Origin: Caballeronia sp. TF1N1
GTDB lineage: Bacteria > Pseudomonadota > Gammaproteobacteria > Burkholderiales > Burkholderiaceae
Direction: 5' to 3'
Assembly: GCF_022878925.1 (NCBI RefSeq)
Contig: NZ_CP084628.1
Span: forward strand, 1,116,001 to 1,180,000
DNA length: 64,000 nt
The position numbers and the translations under genes are program-made. Shown piece by piece: positions 61,237 through 64,000 of this stretch. Each line of letters opens with the position of its first letter. The stretch's first letter is position 1. The notes under the pieces are model-generated. The model saw only the letters and a program-made list of their open reading frames with translations, was not told the DNA's origin and made no database searches.

Positions 61237-61494
61237 TTACTGCGGCGCGGCGTTCGTCGTCGTGCTGCTGCTCTTCTTGGCCTTCGAGTGCTTCTTGGGA
61301 AACGTCGAGTGCTTGCCGGTCGGGCCCGAAGGCGAGCCGGTTTCGCCGTCGCCGTTGGGCGTACCGACGCCGACGCCACCCCGACCCGCGCCGTTGCTGC
61401 CCGGCTCGCCCGCGCCATTCCCTTGCGCGAACGCGCCGCACGACAAGCCAAGCGTCAGTGCCGAGACAAGAATGCCTTTAGTTACGATCTTCAT
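61237..61494 (-). CDS. Small secreted Gly-rich protein
   Basis: 85 residues from the ATG at 61494, with AGAGGAC upstream. A signal peptide (IVTKGILVSALTLGLSCGAFA) is followed by a low-complexity Gly/Asn region (GNGAGEPGSNGAGRGGVGVG) and a Lys/Ser-rich tail ending TTTNAAPQ. No recognised domain. Similar small exported proteins are common in Burkholderiales and uncharacterised. Free-standing gene. Confidence 0.7.
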   Translation of the reverse strand: MKIVTKGILVSALTLGLSCGAFAQGNGAGEPGSNGAGRGGVGVGTPNGDGETGSPSGPTGKHSTFPKKHSKAKKSSSTTTNAAPQ

Positions 61495-62007
61495 ATTGTC
61501 CTCTTGATGTTGATAGTCGGCCGCGAGCAGATCCCGCGGCATGGAAGCGTCTAAGGCAATCCGCGTGCCGAGAAATCCGGCGTCGAATTGAGACGAACGC
61601 TTGTGCGTCAACGAGTACGGGACTTGATGCTTTCAAGCCACCGTCGGGGAGATTAACACTCTTGTTCGAACCATTGACGTTTGCGTGACGTCGGCAGGGC
61701 GAGGTCATCCGCGTGCCGCGAATAATCGAACAAACAACATGTCGTGGCGCGAGAACAACTCGACGCTTTCTTCGTTTTCAACGTGAACATTTGGGCCGCA
61801 TCGCCGCTCGGCCCTTGCTGGCGGCCTATCTAACCGCGTGCCGCTGGTACGTTGCGAACACTCCTGGTGCGCTAACGAACCCAGCGACATCGTTTTCAGC
61901 GGAAGCAACAAAACAACCCGGTTATTGTTCTTACGATTGCTGAAGGAGGCGGCGCCGTAATTCTTTAGACCGCGCCTCGATCCATCCAGACCTTAGAAAA
62001 CGAATCC
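61495..62007. other. Intergenic interval with nothing recognised
   Basis: 513 bases between two divergent genes; it must contain the promoters of the small secreted protein and of the acyltransferase. I see no strong repeat, RNA gene or coding frame. Confidence 0.5.
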
Positions 62008-64000
62008 ATGCAAACAACGAGAATGCCCGCCGAGACGGGCCTTGCTGGCGAACGGCGCGCGGAATCCGCCGTCCGCACGGCGTTCCGCTACGACATCAAT
62101 GGCCTGCGCGCGTGGGCAGTGCTTCCCGTCGTCCTCTTTCACTTCGGCATTCCGGGTTTTTCCGGCGGCTTCGCCGGCGTCGATGTGTTCTTCGTCATTT
62201 CTGGCTTTCTGATGACTGGAATCGTCGTCGCGGCGCTCGAGCGCGGCCGCTTCTCGCTGGTCGATTTCTATCTGTCGCGCGCGGTGCGTATCGTGCCGCC
62301 GCTTATCGCGTTGTGCGTAGTCTTGCTCGGAGTCGGTTGGTTCTGGCTCGTGCATGTCGATTATCGGGAGCTCTCGCTCAACGCGGCCTCCGCGCTCACG
62401 TTCGTTTCCAATGTCCTTTTCTGGAGACGCTCCGGCTATTTCGATTCGGCGTCGCATGAGAAGTGGCTCCTGCACACGTGGTCGTTGTCCGTGGAATGGC
62501 AGTTCTATCTGTTGCTGCCGCTCGCAGCCGCATTCGCATGGCGCTGGCGGCGCAGAGCCGGGGTCATTGCGCTGTTGTCCGCTGCAGGCGTGGCGTCGCT
62601 GAGTTGGTCGATTTATGCCACGTGGCGCTGGCCCGACGCCGCGTTCTATCTCCTGCCAAGCCGCGCGTGGGAAATGCTCGCCGGAGGCATGGTCTGGCTT
62701 TACGCCGGACAGCGCAAGTTGCCCGCCGCGCTCACGCGTGTGCTCGAAGGCGTCGGACTTGCGTTGATCGCGCTGGCGGTCGTGCGCTTCGATTCCAGCC
62801 TCAGTTGGCCCGGCGGCTTTGCAATCGTGCCCGTGCTCGGCGCGGCGTTGGTCATCGCAGCATCGAGACAGCGCTCCATGTTCACGGGCAACGGCATCGT
62901 GCAATGGCTCGGCACGCGTTCGTATTCGCTCTACCTTTGGCACTGGCCGGTCGCGGTGTTGCTGGTCTACTCCGATCGTCTGCACGATCCCATGAGTATC
63001 GCGGGCGGTATCGTTGCGGCCGTGCTGCTTGGCGAGGCGTCTTATCAACTCATCGAACGGCCGACGCGCGCATATTTCGCTCGCTCGACGAAGCCTGCAC
63101 GCTTGCTGTATCTGGGCACGGCGATGGTAGGCGTGACTCTCGTCGCCATTGGCGCGCGATATCAGCACGTCCCCAACCGCGTGCCGGAGTTGTGGGACAT
63201 GGCCGCGAACGAGCAACTCGATTTCAGCCCGATGCGCGACCAATGCCTCGCGTCGTCCGGAGGCAAATCGCCGGCTTGTACGTTCGGCAGTGGTCCACTT
63301 CGGGCGGTCGTGCTCGGCGACAGCCACGCCGATGCAATGGTGAGCGCCGTCCAGAAAGCACTGCCCAACGGCTCGATCATGGAGCTGAGTTACTCGGGCT
63401 GTCCGACGATCTACGGTGAGCATGCGGTCCCGGGTTCGCGCGATGCCGACGAGCAATGCGCCAACTTCAACGCTTGGGCCTTGCGCAGGCTGACATCGAT
63501 CGACTCGGCCATCCCCGTGTTGATCGTCAATCGCACGTCGGACTATGCGTTGGGTCCGATCGATGGCAGCGCACTCAGTCACCATCCGCTGGTCTATTTC
63601 TCGCGCCTGTACGATTCGCCGACGCCCGCGTTCCTCGCGGAGTATGCGCAGCATCTCGTGGCATCGGCTTGTCTGATCGCGAAGTCGCATCCGGTCTATC
63701 TCGTGCAGCCGGTGCCGGAGATGCCATTCGAGGTGCCGCAAGCCGTGTCGCGTCAGTTGATGTTCAAGCGGGGCACCAACGACCTGTCCATTCCGCTCGA
63801 CGATTACGACAGGCGTAACCATGTCGTGCGGATGGCGCAGGAAGCGGCGGCGGCGCAATGCGGCATCAAACTTCTCGATCCCAAGCCGCGCCTTTGCGAT
63901 CACGGGCGATGCTGGGCGAGTCAGCAACTGAGACCGCTGTACTACGACGCGGATCACCTGAGCGAATTCGGCAACAAGCGCCTGGTTCCGATGTTCCGTG
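62008..64000 (+). CDS. OafA/YrhL-type membrane acyltransferase with SGNH domain (cut by window edge)
   Basis: The frame from the ATG at 62008 stays open to the window end, 664 residues so far. Residues 25 to about 375 form the acyltransferase-3 domain: FRYDINGLRAWAVLPVVLFHFG with the catalytic His region, GFAGVDVFFVISGFLM, RAVRIVPPL, HTWSLSVEWQFYLLLP and YSLYLWHWPVAVLL. An SGNH hydrolase-like domain follows, with block I GDSHAD and, near the end, DADHLS holding the Asp-His pair. Fused proteins of this type O-acetylate LPS, peptidoglycan or exopolysaccharide across the inner membrane. The long open frame on the opposite strand is a shadow. Confidence 0.9.
   Translation, partial: MQTTRMPAETGLAGERRAESAVRTAFRYDINGLRAWAVLPVVLFHFGIPGFSGGFAGVDVFFVISGFLMTGIVVAALERGRFSLVDFYLSRAVRIVPPLIALCVVLLGVGWFWLVHVDYRELSLNAASALTFVSNVLFWRRSGYFDSASHEKWLLHTWSLSVEWQFYLLLPLAAAFAWRWRRRAGVIALLSAAGVASLSWSIYATWRWPDAAFYLLPSRAWEMLAGGMVWLYAGQRKLPAALTRVLEGVGLALIALAVVRFDSSLSWPGGFAIVPVLGAALVIAASRQRSMFTGNGIVQWLGTRSYSLYLWHWPVAVLLVYSDRLHDPMSIAGGIVAAVLLGEASYQLIERPTRAYFARSTKPARLLYLGTAMVGVTLVAIGARYQHVPNRVPELWDMAANEQLDFSPMRDQCLASSGGKSPACTFGSGPLRAVVLGDSHADAMVSAVQKALPNGSIMELSYSGCPTIYGEHAVPGSRDADEQCANFNAWALRRLTSIDSAIPVLIVNRTSDYALGPIDGSALSHHPLVYFSRLYDSPTPAFLAEYAQHLVASACLIAKSHPVYLVQPVPEMPFEVPQAVSRQLMFKRGTNDLSIPLDDYDRRNHVVRMAQEAAAAQCGIKLLDPKPRLCDHGRCWASQQLRPLYYDADHLSEFGNKRLVPMFR

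Noticed and set aside
61993..63957. Open frame of 654 codons on the minus strand
   Set aside because: It lies entirely opposite the acyltransferase, is rich in Arg, His and Glu as expected of antisense frames in high-GC DNA, and has no recognisable motif.
1..64000. CRISPR arrays, tRNA or rRNA genes, insertion sequences, prophage genes, toxin-antitoxin pairs
   Set aside because: I looked for regularly spaced repeats, transposase or integrase motifs, and tRNA-like folds and found none that I could support.

Overview
The window is high-GC, densely packed DNA that reads as a chromosome or chromid segment of a Burkholderiales bacterium, most likely Paraburkholderia or Caballeronia. This rests on gene content: a phasin, a porin of the Burkholderia trimeric type, MipA/OmpV, an EpsC-type serine acetyltransferase, DUF2382 stress proteins, and many short-overlap operons. 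I saw no rRNA, tRNA, CRISPR array, insertion sequence or prophage gene. Both ends cut genes: an IlvD/Edd dehydratase on the left and an OafA-type acyltransferase on the right.

Layout, left to right. 0-3.6 kb: end of a sugar-acid dehydratase, a YqaE membrane peptide, and a two-gene unit of a small-molecule kinase and a divergent enolase lacking some catalytic residues. 4-8.1 kb: a less compact surface-polysaccharide patch (GT4 glycosyltransferase, Tat/lipoprotein glycoside-hydrolase-like protein, TupA-like ATP-grasp). 8.4-16.2 kb: envelope and stress genes (DUF4118 sensor-like protein, two alpha/beta hydrolases, MipA, two DUF2382 proteins, a frameshifted membrane protein, a zinc peptidase with a transglutaminase-like protein). 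16.5-25.4 kb: phasin with a clear promoter, operator and terminator; an overlapping operon of CoA-transferase, ThDP enzyme and zinc alcohol dehydrogenase; a TauABC-type importer; a DUF2501 protein. 25.5-29.1 kb: an SDR with a divergent MmyB-type regulator, and serine acetyltransferase overlapping a small HTH protein.

The main feature is 29.3-58.3 kb, a large CoA-dependent catabolic locus. Two paralogous MalT/AlkS-like LuxR regulators each precede an arm of acyl-CoA genes, and the arms converge on a shared terminator near 40.8 kb. The left arm has acyl-CoA dehydrogenase, SCP-x-type thiolase, a two-subunit acyl-CoA dehydrogenase, enoyl-CoA hydratase, CoA ligase and alpha-methylacyl-CoA racemase. 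The right arm has a feruloyl-CoA-synthetase-like ligase, acyl-CoA dehydrogenase, thiolase, two MaoC-fold hydratases and an SDR. Beyond the second regulator lie DUF2889, a porin, a BON protein, and an operon of MFS permease, GMC alcohol oxidoreductase, TauD/TfdA dioxygenase and aldehyde dehydrogenase. Six intergenic copies, three of them perfect, of an inverted repeat CCACCC-N5-GGGTGG tie these units together as one probable regulon. The enzymes could take an imported molecule from alcohol to aldehyde, acid and CoA ester, then through methyl-branched beta-oxidation. The substrate cannot be read from sequence; a methyl-branched, terpenoid or side-chain-bearing compound is my best inference.

58.5-64 kb: flavin reductase-like protein, EamA exporter with a divergent LysR regulator, a small secreted protein, and the truncated acyltransferase.
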